From contig NZ_JAMTCT010000012.1 of assembly GCF_024171995.1 (NCBI RefSeq), positions 62,001 through 126,000 of the forward strand: a stretch of DNA of 64,000 nucleotides. The letters are read 5' to 3'. The notes under the pieces are model-generated. The model worked only from the letters and a program-made list of their open reading frames with translations. It ran no database searches and was not told where the DNA came from. Source of the stretch: Promicromonospora umidemergens. GTDB taxonomy: Bacteria; Actinomycetota; Actinomycetes; Actinomycetales; Cellulomonadaceae. Each line of letters begins with the position of its first letter. Position 1 is the stretch's first letter. Both the position numbers and the translations under genes were made by a program. This document shows positions 51,982 through 60,963 of the stretch, piece by piece.

Positions 51982-52042
51982 GTTCAGCAGGCTCGGGAGC
52001 ACCAGAACCCCCGAGGTTATGGACTCCCCGAGCCTGCTGAAC
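51982..52042. terminator. Palindromic element between convergent genes
   Basis: Arms 51982-51997 and 52027-52042 are perfect 16-nt reverse complements (core CAGCAGGCTCGGG), with further partial pairing inside. The position in a convergent gap suggests a bidirectional terminator. It shares GGCTCG with the palindrome after secA and may be a related repeat family. Confidence 0.7.
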
Positions 52043-52079
52043 ACGAATCAGCTCCGGGCGGCGCACAGCAGCGCCGGGG

Positions 52080-54488
52080 TCAGCCGACCGTCAGGTCCGC
52101 CCGCGTCCGCAGGTCACCGGCCGACGGCCCGGACGCCACGCCGTAGGAGCCTGGCTGCAGCACCATGGCGCCGCCCTGCCACACGGCGAGCGCGCCCAGG
52201 TCCAGCGGCACCGGCACCTCCGCCCGTGCCCCCGGCTCCAGCCGGACGCGCGCGTACCCGAGCAGCTGCCGGCCGGCCGCGGGCACCGGCAGGTCGGGCG
52301 ACAAGCCGTACACCGCGACGAGCTCGTCCACGAGCCGGTCCCCGGAGTTGCGCACCGAGACCACCGCGGTGTCCGCCACCAGCCGCAGGCCCTCGTACCC
52401 GACGGTCGTGTAGCTCAGCCCGTGCCCGAACCAGTAGGCGGGCTCGCTCGCCAGGTGCCGGTAGGTGACACCCTGCCGGGCGACGTCGTAGTCGAACAGG
52501 TCGCCGGCCTGCGCCTCGGTGGCCGGCCACGTCTGCGCGAGCCGCCCGTACGGCTCGGCGTCCCCCGACAGCACGTCCACCAGCCCGGTGCCTGCCTCCT
52601 GCCCGCCGTGCGACGCCCAGACGAGCGCGCCCGGCGTCGCGTCGAACCCGGGCAGCCCTGGCCCCAGCACGTACGGGTACGACGACGTCAGCACCAGCAC
52701 CGCCGCCGGGCACGCCTCACGGGCCACACGCCAGATCTCTGCCATCGACCCCGGCAACCCGAGGCTGGTCCGGTCCTCGGTCTCGCGTCCACCCAGGTGC
52801 GGGTCGTTGCCCGCGGCCACGAGCACCACGGAGGCGCTCGCCGCCGCCCGCGCGACCTCGGCGTGCCCCGAGACGACGGTGCGCCAGGTGAACCGCTCGG
52901 CGTCGGCGAGCCGGGTGGCCTCGGCGACCAGCAGCCCCGACCCGCGCTGCACCCGCAGCCAGCGACCGCTCGCCACGTGGTGCAGCGACCAGGTGCCGTC
53001 GTCATGATGGTGTCGCCGGAACGACTCCTGCACCACCCAGCCGCCGACCCGATCGGCGTCGGCCCGCAGGATCCAGCCCGCGCCCGTCAGGAGACGGCCC
53101 GAGGTCACCGAGCCGAACGTGAGCAGGCCGTCGCCCCAGTCGGTGACGTCGAGGTGGGTCTCCGGTCCGGCGTCGGACGCCGACACGGTCACCTCGCCCG
53201 CTGCGGTGATCGTCACGTACCGGCCGGTCGACGTCGCGCGCAGCGCCACGCGGTCGGCTCCGTCCACGACCTCCACGACGGCGTCGGGGTAGCGCTCGGT
53301 GACCGCGCGAGCGAGGGACACCGCGTACGGCGGGGTGCCGGAGTACCAGTCCGTCAGGACGCGGTCGGCCAGCGGCCCGACGACGGCTATGCGCTCGGGC
53401 GCTCGCAGCGGCAGCGTCCCGTCGTTGTGCAGCAGCACCACCGACTTCGTGGCGGCCTCGCGGGCCAGCGCCCGGTGCTCCGGCAGGTCGATGGCCTCGG
53501 GGCCGATGTGCGCGTACGGGTCAGCCGGCCCGTCGAGCTCACCGGTGCGCAGCCGCAGCTCGATCATGCGCAGGGCCGCGACGTCGACGTCGTCCCGCGT
53601 CAGCAGGCCGGCGGCCAGCGCCTCGCGCAGCCGGTCCAGCGTGACGGACGGGTCGGTGTCGTTGTCCGTGAACGAGTCGAGCCCCGCGCGCACCGCGGCG
53701 GCGTGCGCCTGCGCGTGGGAGGCGAAGGCCCGCTGGACGGAGACCAGGAACGTGGGCGCGCCGGCGTCGGACACGACGGCCACCGAACCCGGCGCCCACG
53801 ACCGCAGCTCGGCCAGGAGGGCGCCCGACGTGTGGGCCGGAACCCCGTTGACCAGGTTGTACGAGGGCATGACGGCGCCGGCGACGCCCGCCTCGATCGG
53901 CCCACGGTAGGCGGGTAGCTCGTACTCGTGCAGGGTCCGCTCGGACAGGTTCGACGACGTCGCCGAGCGGTCGGTCTCGTTGCCGTAGCCGAGGAAGTGC
54001 TTGAGGGCGGGCACCGTCTTCCAGACCGTCGGGTGGTCGCCGCGCAGGCCGCGGCAGTACGCCGTGGCGAGCTGGGACACGAGGCGTGGCTCCTCGCTGT
54101 ACCCCTCCTCGCCGCGCCCCCAGGCGGGATGGCGCAGCGGGTTCACGACCGGGGCCCACACGTTCAGCGAGACCGCCGGGTCCTCGGCGTGCTTGGCGCG
54201 CACCTCGGTGGCGACCAGGTCCCCGAGCCGGCGGAGCAGGTCGGTGTCCCACGTGGCGCCCAGCCCGACGGGCTGCGGCAGGACGGTCGCGCGGCCGAGC
54301 CACGCGAGACCGTGCAGTGCCTCGGCACCGGTGTGGAAGGCGGCCAGGCCCAGCCGCTCGATGGCCGGCTGGTGCTGGTGCAGCAGGCTCAGGCGCTCGT
54401 CGGGCGTCAGGTGCTCCAGGAGGTCGCGGGCCCGGTCGGTCAGCGGCGCCGCTGGGTCGCGGAAAAGGTGCTGTGTCTCGTCTGGCAC
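52080..54488 (-). CDS. Glycoside hydrolase family 3 (beta-glucosidase-type)
   Basis: An 802-residue intracellular enzyme (no signal peptide). The (beta/alpha)8 domain has PTVWKTVPALKHFLGYGN, and the nucleophile is D241 in VVSDAG. A C-terminal alpha/beta sandwich and a fibronectin III-like end (YGLSPDLPVPAAGRQLLGYA) follow. Within the second domain, about residues 435-575, lies an inserted fascin/beta-trefoil-like module (repeats such as TSTGRYVTI, TSGRLLTGA, ASGRWLRVQ). The GTG at 54488 has AGGGAG 9 nt upstream. It is divergent from an ABC importer, so beta-gluco- or xylo-oligosaccharides are likely substrates. Confidence 0.9.
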   Translation of the reverse strand: MPDETQHLFRDPAAPLTDRARDLLEHLTPDERLSLLHQHQPAIERLGLAAFHTGAEALHGLAWLGRATVLPQPVGLGATWDTDLLRRLGDLVATEVRAKHAEDPAVSLNVWAPVVNPLRHPAWGRGEEGYSEEPRLVSQLATAYCRGLRGDHPTVWKTVPALKHFLGYGNETDRSATSSNLSERTLHEYELPAYRGPIEAGVAGAVMPSYNLVNGVPAHTSGALLAELRSWAPGSVAVVSDAGAPTFLVSVQRAFASHAQAHAAAVRAGLDSFTDNDTDPSVTLDRLREALAAGLLTRDDVDVAALRMIELRLRTGELDGPADPYAHIGPEAIDLPEHRALAREAATKSVVLLHNDGTLPLRAPERIAVVGPLADRVLTDWYSGTPPYAVSLARAVTERYPDAVVEVVDGADRVALRATSTGRYVTITAAGEVTVSASDAGPETHLDVTDWGDGLLTFGSVTSGRLLTGAGWILRADADRVGGWVVQESFRRHHHDDGTWSLHHVASGRWLRVQRGSGLLVAEATRLADAERFTWRTVVSGHAEVARAAASASVVLVAAGNDPHLGGRETEDRTSLGLPGSMAEIWRVAREACPAAVLVLTSSYPYVLGPGLPGFDATPGALVWASHGGQEAGTGLVDVLSGDAEPYGRLAQTWPATEAQAGDLFDYDVARQGVTYRHLASEPAYWFGHGLSYTTVGYEGLRLVADTAVVSVRNSGDRLVDELVAVYGLSPDLPVPAAGRQLLGYARVRLEPGARAEVPVPLDLGALAVWQGGAMVLQPGSYGVASGPSAGDLRTRADLTVG

Positions 54489-54560
54489 GTCGTCGTGCTC
54501 CCTTGTCGTCGGGGTTGCCCGGTGGTCATCAGCGTCCGGTCGAAGGGTAAACGGGCTCTC

Positions 54561-54570
54561 GAAACGGTTC
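54561..54570. promoter_or_regulatory. LacI-type operator upstream of the GH3 gene
   Basis: GAAACGGTTC is a symmetric variant of the GAAGCGCTTC operator (inside TCGAAACGGTTCAA), 73 bp before the GH3 start and 88 bp from the operator of the divergent importer. Confidence 0.6.
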
Positions 54571-54599
54571 AATGGCCAGCGGGCAATTTGGGCGAATCA

Positions 54600-54629
54600 T
54601 TGCCTTCGTTCCCAGCATTGCCCTATGGT
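54600..54629 (+). promoter_or_regulatory. Promoter of the oligosaccharide importer
   Basis: TTGCCT (54600-54605), an 18-nt spacer and TATGGT (54624-54629) form a plausible housekeeping promoter. Its start point near 54636 lies just before the palindromic operator. Confidence 0.5.
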
Positions 54630-54646
54630 TTTGCCATCGACAGAGG

Positions 54647-54660
54647 TCGAAGCGCTTCGA
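54647..54660. promoter_or_regulatory. LacI-type operator of the importer operon
   Basis: A perfect 14-bp palindrome TCGAAGCGCTTCGA, with the same core as at 41301 and 59491, about 11 nt downstream of the predicted transcript start. Confidence 0.75.
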
Positions 54661-54734
54661 CGAAGAATCGCTCGCCTCCCTGTCGGGTCCGGGCACACTG
54701 ACGTGCCGCGCTGTCCACAAAGGAGTGAAGAGCC

Positions 54735-56387
54735 ATGACAGCAACCCACTTGGCCGGCGGGCTGAGCCGCCGGTCCTTCCTCGGCTTTCTCGCAGTCGGT
54801 GCCGGCGTCGTCGGCGTGCCGTCCCTGCTCACGGCCTGTACCAGCGGTCCGGTGAGCTCCGCGCAGGGTGGTGGCGCCGTGAGCTCTGGCGTACTGCCCA
54901 CCTACGTGCCGGTCGAGTACGTCAAGCCGGACTTCCCGTCCGTGAACGGCTCCACCGCCGGCTACGCCGCCATCCCGGACGAGCTCGTCACGGCCTTCGC
55001 GACGCCGCCCGGGTCCGGCGGCACGTACACGGCGATGACGCCGCTGTGGAGCGCCATCCCGAAGACGTCCGGCAACCCCTACTTCGACTCGGTGAACGCG
55101 GCGATGGGGGCCACCGTCGAGTTCCAGATCTCCGACGGCAACACCTACGGCGACAAGCTCGCGGCCGTGCTCGCCTCGGCGAAGGACGTGCCGGACTGGG
55201 TGTGCGTGCCCACCTGGAACTTCCCGCCGCGGTTCTCCCAGGCCGTCGACGCCCTCTTCGAGGACCTCACGCCGTACCTGTCCGGTGACAACGTCAAGAA
55301 GTACAAGAACCTCGCCAACATCCCCACGGACGCCTGGCGCTACGGCGTCTTCAACGACAAGCTCTACGGCCTGCCGTTCCCGGGGGAGCTCGTCCACCTG
55401 GCGACGTTCTACCGGGCCGACATGCTCAAGGAGCTCGGCATCACCGAGCAGCCCAAGGACGCCGACGAGCTCATCGAGCTCGCCAAGGAGCTGACCGACC
55501 CGGGCAAGAAGCGCTGGGGCTCGGCCGACCAGTGGATCACGGCGAACATGATGTTCGCGGTGCCGCCGGAGAAGGGCTGGAAGCTGGCCGACGACGGCTC
55601 GCTGGTCAGCCGGATCGAGTCCGAGGAGTACCGGGCGGCGCTGGACTGGCAGGCCCGGCTGTACAAGTCGGGTGCGGTGCACCCGACGGCCGTGGCCGAC
55701 AAGCCCGAGGAGATGAAGCCCCTCTTCGAGGCGGGCGAGATCCTCGTCGTCAACGACGGCGTGGGCGGCTGGCACGAGTCCCTGGGCCGGGTGCTGCCGA
55801 GCAACCCGGCCTTCGACCCGCGGCCCTTCGACCCGATCGCCCACGACGGCGGCACCCCGCGGGTCTGGAAGGGTGCCCCGGCGGACATGTTCTCGTTCCT
55901 GAAGAAGACGGACGACAAGGCGCAGATCGAGGAGCTCCTCGCCGCCGCGGACTTCCTCGCCTCGCCGTTCGGCACCACGGAGTTCCAGCTCGTCAACTTC
56001 GGCCTCGAGGGCGAGCACTACGAGATCGACGGCGACGGTCTGCCCCAGGCGACGGACGCCGCGGCCAGCGAGGTGGCGCCGTCGTACATCTTCCTCGTCG
56101 ACCCACCGAAGGTGAACGCTCAGGTGCAGTACCCGGGTTACGTCGAGGCCTACTGCACGTGGATGGCCGCTGCCTCCGAGTACGTCGAGGAGCCGCTCTT
56201 CTACGGCATGCAGATCACGGAGCCGGCGCAGTTCGCGTCGCTCGCCACACCGTTCGAGGACCTCGAGAAGGACATCGCGCGCGGGCGCAAGACCATGAAG
56301 GACCTCGACGAAGCGATCGCGACGTGGAGCAGCTCCGGCGGTGAGGAGCTGCGCGCCTTCTACCAGGACATCCTGGACAAGAAGTGA
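54735..56387 (+). CDS. Extracellular oligosaccharide-binding lipoprotein
   Basis: A 550-residue solute-binding protein of the large LplA-like type. The N-terminus combines a twin-arginine motif (SRRSFLGFLAVGAG) with a lipobox LTAC, suggesting Tat export and lipid anchoring. Its length and the two downstream LplB/LplC-like permeases fit uptake of complex plant oligosaccharides. AAGGAG lies 9 nt before the ATG. The stop overlaps the permease GTG by 4 nt. Confidence 0.92.
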   Translation: MTATHLAGGLSRRSFLGFLAVGAGVVGVPSLLTACTSGPVSSAQGGGAVSSGVLPTYVPVEYVKPDFPSVNGSTAGYAAIPDELVTAFATPPGSGGTYTAMTPLWSAIPKTSGNPYFDSVNAAMGATVEFQISDGNTYGDKLAAVLASAKDVPDWVCVPTWNFPPRFSQAVDALFEDLTPYLSGDNVKKYKNLANIPTDAWRYGVFNDKLYGLPFPGELVHLATFYRADMLKELGITEQPKDADELIELAKELTDPGKKRWGSADQWITANMMFAVPPEKGWKLADDGSLVSRIESEEYRAALDWQARLYKSGAVHPTAVADKPEEMKPLFEAGEILVVNDGVGGWHESLGRVLPSNPAFDPRPFDPIAHDGGTPRVWKGAPADMFSFLKKTDDKAQIEELLAAADFLASPFGTTEFQLVNFGLEGEHYEIDGDGLPQATDAAASEVAPSYIFLVDPPKVNAQVQYPGYVEAYCTWMAAASEYVEEPLFYGMQITEPAQFASLATPFEDLEKDIARGRKTMKDLDEAIATWSSSGGEELRAFYQDILDKK

Positions 56388-57355
56388 GCACCGATACCTC
56401 GACGGGCACGGCGACCTCCCGCGCGGACAGCCCGCCCCACCGCAAGATTCCCTGGACCACGCGGATGCGGCGCGACCGCACCCTGCTGATCATGGTGGCT
56501 CCGGCAGTGCTGCTCCTCGCGGTGTTCGCCTACGTGCCGATGGCCGGCAACGTGGTGGCCTGGCAGGACTACTCGCCGTACGTCGGGATCCGCGAGAGCC
56601 CGTTCGTGGGCTGGGCCAACTTCGCGCGCGTCTTCACCAACCCGCTGTTCCTCGACGCCGTCTCGAACACGCTGATCATCACCGCGTTCCAGCTCGTGTT
56701 CTTCTTCCCGGTGCCGATCGTGCTGGCGCTGCTGCTCAACAGCGTGCTGAGCCCGGGCCTGCGCACCACCATCCAGTCGATCGTGTACCTGCCGCACTTC
56801 TTCTCCTGGGTGATCGTCGTGACGATCTTCCAGCAGATCTTCGGCGGGGCGGGGATGGTCGCGAGCCGGCTACGAGAGGCGGGGTACTCGGGCTTCGACC
56901 TGATGACCAACCCGGACACGTTCCTGCTGCTCATCACCGCACAGTCCGTCTGGAAGGACGCCGGCTGGGGGATCATCATCTTCCTCGCGGCGCTGGCCAC
57001 GGTGGACACCCAGCTCTACGAGGCGTCGGTGGTCGACGGCGCCGGCCGGTGGCGGCGCATGTGGCACGTGACCCTCCCGGCGCTGCGGCCGGTGATCATC
57101 CTGCTCCTGATCCTGCGGCTGGGCGACTCGCTCACCGTCGGGTTCGAGCAGCTCATCCTCCAGCGCGGCGCCGTCGGCACCGACGTCGCGGAGGTGCTCG
57201 ACACGTTCGTCTACTACCAGGGTGTCGTGAACGGCGACTGGGCCTTCGCGGCCGCCGCCGGGCTCGTCAAGGGCCTGGTCTCGCTCGCCCTGGTGCTCGG
57301 GGCCAACAAGCTCGCCCACCTCGTGGGCGAGGCGGGGGTGTACCAGCGCGCATGA
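56384..57355 (+). CDS. Sugar ABC transporter permease (LplB-like)
   Basis: A 323-residue six-helix permease. The EAA loop is YEASVVDGAGRWRRMWHVTL. The GTG start overlaps the binding-protein stop, and its own stop overlaps the next ATG by 4 nt, so the three are one translated unit. Confidence 0.93.
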   Translation: MSTDTSTGTATSRADSPPHRKIPWTTRMRRDRTLLIMVAPAVLLLAVFAYVPMAGNVVAWQDYSPYVGIRESPFVGWANFARVFTNPLFLDAVSNTLIITAFQLVFFFPVPIVLALLLNSVLSPGLRTTIQSIVYLPHFFSWVIVVTIFQQIFGGAGMVASRLREAGYSGFDLMTNPDTFLLLITAQSVWKDAGWGIIIFLAALATVDTQLYEASVVDGAGRWRRMWHVTLPALRPVIILLLILRLGDSLTVGFEQLILQRGAVGTDVAEVLDTFVYYQGVVNGDWAFAAAAGLVKGLVSLALVLGANKLAHLVGEAGVYQRA

Positions 57356-58359
57356 CAGTCCGAACCGAGAACTACGCCAAGAAGCACACGCCCACGCGGC
57401 TGCCGAAGCAGCCGCCGAAGCCGCCGCCGCGGCGCTCCGCCCGATATCGCGCCCTGTTGCGCGGCAAGAACCGCCCGGTCTGGGAGGAGGACCCCAACCC
57501 GCTGGGGCTCGTCGTCAAGGGGGTGGCGCTGCTGGTCATCACGGCGACCGTGCTGTTCCCCCTGTACACGGTGGTGCTCACCAGCTTCTCCACCCAGGCG
57601 GACATCACCCGGTCAGGCGGCCTGGTCATCGTGCCGGGCGGCCTGTCGCTCTCGGCCTACGTGCAGATCCTGTCCGGCGGGATAGTCACCCGGGCCACGA
57701 TCGTGAGCATCGGGATCACCGTGGTCGGCACCGTGCTGTCCACCACCGTGTCCGTGCTGGCCGCGTACGGGCTGAGCCGGCCAGGCTCCTTCGCGCACCG
57801 GCCGCTGCTGTTCGTCTTCCTCATCACCATGTTCTTCGGCGCGGGGATGATCCCGACGTACCTGCTGGTGAGCAACCTGGGGCTGATCGACAGCTACTGG
57901 TCGCTCATCCTCCCGGGGGCGGTGAGCGCGTTCAACGTGCTGATCCTGCGGGCGTTCTTCATGGGCATCGACCGGTCCATCACGGACGCGGCCCGCATCG
58001 ACGGCGCAGGGGACTTGCGCATCCTGGGGCAGATAGTCCTGCCCATGTCGAAGGCCGTCGTCGCGGTGGTCGCGCTGTTCTACGGCGTCGGCTACTGGAA
58101 CGCGTTCTTCAACGCGATGCTCTACATCAACGACAACGCGAAGTGGCCGCTGCAGCTCGTGCTGCGGTCCTACGTGCTGCAGGGGGTGACGCTCCCCGGC
58201 AGCGGCGTTGGCCAGGTCGACGTCGACGACGGCGCCGTGACCGGCCTGCCCGTGAAGATGGCGGTCATGGTGCTCGCGATCATCCCGATCCTCGTGGTGT
58301 ACCCCATGGTGCAGCGGCACTTCACGAAGGGCGTGATCTTCGGGGCCATCAAGGGGTGA
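57352..58359 (+). CDS. Sugar ABC transporter permease (LplC-like)
   Basis: A 335-residue permease with a Lys/Pro/Arg-rich 60-residue cytoplasmic N-terminus, then six helices. The EAA loop is TDAARIDGAGDLRILGQIVL and the C-terminus HFTKGVIFGAIKG is typical. No ATPase gene follows, so a shared ATPase must act in trans. Confidence 0.93.
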   Translation: MTVRTENYAKKHTPTRLPKQPPKPPPRRSARYRALLRGKNRPVWEEDPNPLGLVVKGVALLVITATVLFPLYTVVLTSFSTQADITRSGGLVIVPGGLSLSAYVQILSGGIVTRATIVSIGITVVGTVLSTTVSVLAAYGLSRPGSFAHRPLLFVFLITMFFGAGMIPTYLLVSNLGLIDSYWSLILPGAVSAFNVLILRAFFMGIDRSITDAARIDGAGDLRILGQIVLPMSKAVVAVVALFYGVGYWNAFFNAMLYINDNAKWPLQLVLRSYVLQGVTLPGSGVGQVDVDDGAVTGLPVKMAVMVLAIIPILVVYPMVQRHFTKGVIFGAIKG

Positions 58360-58371
58360 GCTGCACGGGGA

Positions 58372-58401
58372 GCCCGCCGTCAGCCGAGCGCGCCGGCGGG
58401 C
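58372..58401. terminator. Hairpin between convergent permease and lacI-type gene
   Basis: A perfect 8-bp stem GCCCGCCG/CGGCGGGC with a 14-nt loop overlaps the last codons of the regulator gene in the convergent gap. Likely a terminator for one or both directions. Confidence 0.4.
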
Positions 58402-59408
58402 CCGGGCGCCGAGCTCGCGCGTTCGGTGAGCACGGGGGCGAGCAGCCTGGTCTCGGACGGCTGCTCGCCCTCGAGGCGGGCCATGACCATGTCGACGGCC
58501 ACCTTGCCGATGTCCTCGGCGGGCAGGTCGATGCTGGTCATCGGGATCCGCTGGGAGAGGGCGACGTCCGTCGGGCACACCGCGACCACGGACATGTCGG
58601 TGCCGACCACGATGCCACGGTCGGCCAGGCGTGCCAGCACGTGGGGGAGCGCGCCCTCGTTGTGCACGATGATCCCCGTGGTGTCCGGCGCGGTGGCCAG
58701 GAGCGTGTCCACGGCCTCCGTGGCGCCCGACGGCGTGGAGTCGCACGCCTCCACGTCGACCGTCACGCCGGAGCTCTTGGCCTGGTTCCGCAGGCCCCGC
58801 ATCATCCGCTCGGCGTAGGACGTGTGCCGCCGCAGCACCTCGGGCGGGGAGCCGATGAGCGCGACGTCGGTGTGGCCGGCGCCGGCGAGGTGCCGCACGG
58901 CGAGCCGGCCCGCGGCCTCGAAGTCGAGGTCGACGCAGCTCAGCCCCTCCGGGTCCTCCGGCAGGCCGATGAGCACTGTCGGCTGCTTGGCGGCCGCCAC
59001 GAGGGGCACCCGCGGGTCGTCCGCCTCGATGTCCATCATCACCAGGGCGTCCACCATGGAGCCGCTGGTCACCCGGTCGAGGCCGCTCACGTCGTCCTGG
59101 GTCAGGAGCAGGACGTCGTGGTCGAAGTCGCGCGCACGCGTCACCACGCCGGCGACGAACTGCATGATGACGGGCACGCTCACCCCGACGCGCAGGGGTG
59201 CCATGAGCGCTATGACGTTGGTGCGGGACGAGGCCAGCGCCCGTGCCCCTGCGTGCGGCCGGTAGCCGAGCTTCTCGATGGCGCGCTCGACCCGGGCCCG
59301 CGTCGGCGCGGAGATGGGCCGCTTGCCCGACAGCACATAGGACACGGTCGAGGTCGAGACCCCCGCCGCCCTGGCGACGTCGTCGATCGTAGCCACAGAG
59401 CTCCTCAT
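58380..59408 (-). CDS. LacI-family transcriptional regulator
   Basis: A 342-residue repressor. Residues about 6-50 are the HTH and hinge (TIDDVARAAGVSTSTVSYVL, then GYRPHAGARALASSR), followed by a periplasmic-binding-protein-like sugar sensor. The ATG at 59408 is used here; a GTG at 59396 has a better site (AGGAG 4 nt upstream) and is an equally good start. It lies between the two oligosaccharide operons and is divergent from the second. GAAGCGCTTC sits 83 bp before its start, so autoregulation is likely. Confidence 0.93.
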   Translation of the reverse strand: MRSSVATIDDVARAAGVSTSTVSYVLSGKRPISAPTRARVERAIEKLGYRPHAGARALASSRTNVIALMAPLRVGVSVPVIMQFVAGVVTRARDFDHDVLLLTQDDVSGLDRVTSGSMVDALVMMDIEADDPRVPLVAAAKQPTVLIGLPEDPEGLSCVDLDFEAAGRLAVRHLAGAGHTDVALIGSPPEVLRRHTSYAERMMRGLRNQAKSSGVTVDVEACDSTPSGATEAVDTLLATAPDTTGIIVHNEGALPHVLARLADRGIVVGTDMSVVAVCPTDVALSQRIPMTSIDLPAEDIGKVAVDMVMARLEGEQPSETRLLAPVLTERASSAPGPAGALG

Positions 59409-59464
59409 CTCATCGGTACCGCAGTGTGCCTGGTGCGGTGGCAGGTGGTGCGTGTGACGCGCCG

Positions 59465-59480
59465 GGCACACCAGTGTGCC
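59465..59480. promoter_or_regulatory. Second palindrome in the lacI-type promoter region
   Basis: GGCACAC-CA-GTGTGCC is symmetric. Its half CAGTGTGCC is repeated at 59422-59430. It is unlike the GAAGCGCTTC operators, so a different regulator or an RNA hairpin in the regulator's leader is possible. Confidence 0.4.
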
Positions 59481-59490
59481 GCATGGCAGG

Positions 59491-59500
59491 GAAGCGCTTC
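59491..59500. promoter_or_regulatory. LacI-type operator near the regulator's promoter
   Basis: Perfect palindrome GAAGCGCTTC, 78 bp (centre to centre) from the operator of the divergent importer operon. Confidence 0.7.
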
Positions 59501-59535
59501 GACAAAATGGTAGCGGATTTAATCTCCGATGGCAC

Positions 59536-59565
59536 TGGACACTCGTGAGCGCGCGGGGTTAGCGT
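59536..59565 (+). promoter_or_regulatory. Promoter of the xyloside importer operon
   Basis: TGGACA (59536-59541), an 18-nt spacer and TAGCGT (59560-59565). The expected start point falls inside the operator at 59569-59578. Confidence 0.5.
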
Positions 59566-59568
59566 ATT

Positions 59569-59578
59569 GAAACGCTTC
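59569..59578. promoter_or_regulatory. LacI-type operator of the xyloside importer operon
   Basis: GAAACGCTTC, one base from perfect symmetry of the GAAGCGCTTC type, overlapping the predicted transcript start, inside TTGAAACGCTTCGA. Confidence 0.7.
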
Positions 59579-59652
59579 GACGATCCAGACGCAGATGTCT
59601 GGGCGCGGCCGCAAGGTGAGCCCTCTTGGGCTCTGCGAACCAAGGAGATGCG

Positions 59653-60963
59653 ATGAAGCACAGGCGGACCATGACTGCCGCGGCGGCCGCGCTGGCCGGC
59701 GCCCTGGCGCTGACGGGCTGCACCGGTCAGAGCGGTGGCGGTGGCGGTGGCGACACCGACGCCAGCACGCTGACGATCTGGCACTACGAGAACGAGGACT
59801 CGGCGATGGGCAAGGCCTGGGCCGAGGCCATCACGATCTTCGAGGAGGAGAACCCCGACGTCACGGTCGACGTCGAGAAGCAGACGTTCGAGCAGATTCA
59901 GAAGAACGCCAAGATCGTGCTCACCGGCGACGACGTGCCTGACGTCATGGAGTTCAACAAGGGCAACGCGACGGCGGGCCAGCTCGCGGCGCAGGGCCTG
60001 CTGACCCCCCTGACCGACGCCGCGACCGAGCGCGGCTGGGACGAGAAGCTGACCGGCTCGCTGGCGACCACCGCCACGTACGACGAGCAGGGGCTGATGG
60101 GCTCCGGTGAGTGGTACGGGGTGCCGAACTACGGCGAGTTCGTCGGCGTCTACTACAACAAGGACATGTTCGCCGAGCACGGGCTCGAGGTGCCGACCAG
60201 CCTGGACGAGTTCGACGACGTCCTGGCCGCCTTCAAGGAGGAGGGCATCACGCCGCTGGCCGAGGCCGGCGCCGAGTACCCGCTCGGCCAGCTCTGGTAC
60301 GAGCTCGTGCTGGCCTACGGGGACCGCGCCCTGGTGGACGACTACCAGCTGTTCGCGAACGACGTCGACTTCCACAACGAGGCGATGACCAAGGCCACCG
60401 AGAAGCTCGACGAGTGGATCGAGAAGGGCTACATCGCCTCCGACTCGGCAGCGCTCACCGCCGAGGACATGGGCGTCTCGTTCATCGACGGCACCTACCC
60501 GCTCATGGTCAGCGGGTCCTGGTGGTTCGGCCGGCTCGCCACCGAGGTCGAGGCCGACTGGGGCCAGTTCAACTTCCCTGGCAACACGCTGCACACGGGT
60601 TCGTCGGGCAATCTCTGGGTGGTCCCGGCCAACGCCGACTCCCAGAGCCTCGCCGAGGAGTTCATCGACATCACGCTGCGGCCCGAGGTCCAGAACGTGC
60701 TGGCCGCAGAGGGTGGCCTGCCCGTCGCCGGCGACGCCTCGGTCATCGAGGACGAGCGCACGCGGGAGCTGACCGAGAACTTCCAGGCGATCCTGGACGA
60801 GGACGGCCTGGCGTTCTACCCGGACTGGCCGGTGGCCGGCTACTACGACGTGATCGTCAGCGAGCTGCAGTCCCTGGTGAACCGGTCCAAGACCCCGGAC
60901 GAGGTGCTGGACGGGCTGCAGAGCTCGTACGACGACGGCAAGGCCGACCTGCTCGATGGCTGA
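59653..60963 (+). CDS. Extracellular sugar-binding lipoprotein
   Basis: A 436-residue family 1 solute-binding protein. A Sec lipoprotein signal ends at the lipobox LTGC, followed by a Gly/Ser linker. The mature domain contains IWHYENEDSAMGKAWAEAI and GVPNYGEFVGVYYNKDMF. AAGGAG lies 5 nt before the ATG. It heads an operon with two permeases and a YicI-type alpha-xylosidase, so isoprimeverose or other xylosylated oligosaccharides are the likely ligand. Confidence 0.93.
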   Translation: MKHRRTMTAAAAALAGALALTGCTGQSGGGGGGDTDASTLTIWHYENEDSAMGKAWAEAITIFEEENPDVTVDVEKQTFEQIQKNAKIVLTGDDVPDVMEFNKGNATAGQLAAQGLLTPLTDAATERGWDEKLTGSLATTATYDEQGLMGSGEWYGVPNYGEFVGVYYNKDMFAEHGLEVPTSLDEFDDVLAAFKEEGITPLAEAGAEYPLGQLWYELVLAYGDRALVDDYQLFANDVDFHNEAMTKATEKLDEWIEKGYIASDSAALTAEDMGVSFIDGTYPLMVSGSWWFGRLATEVEADWGQFNFPGNTLHTGSSGNLWVVPANADSQSLAEEFIDITLRPEVQNVLAAEGGLPVAGDASVIEDERTRELTENFQAILDEDGLAFYPDWPVAGYYDVIVSELQSLVNRSKTPDEVLDGLQSSYDDGKADLLDG

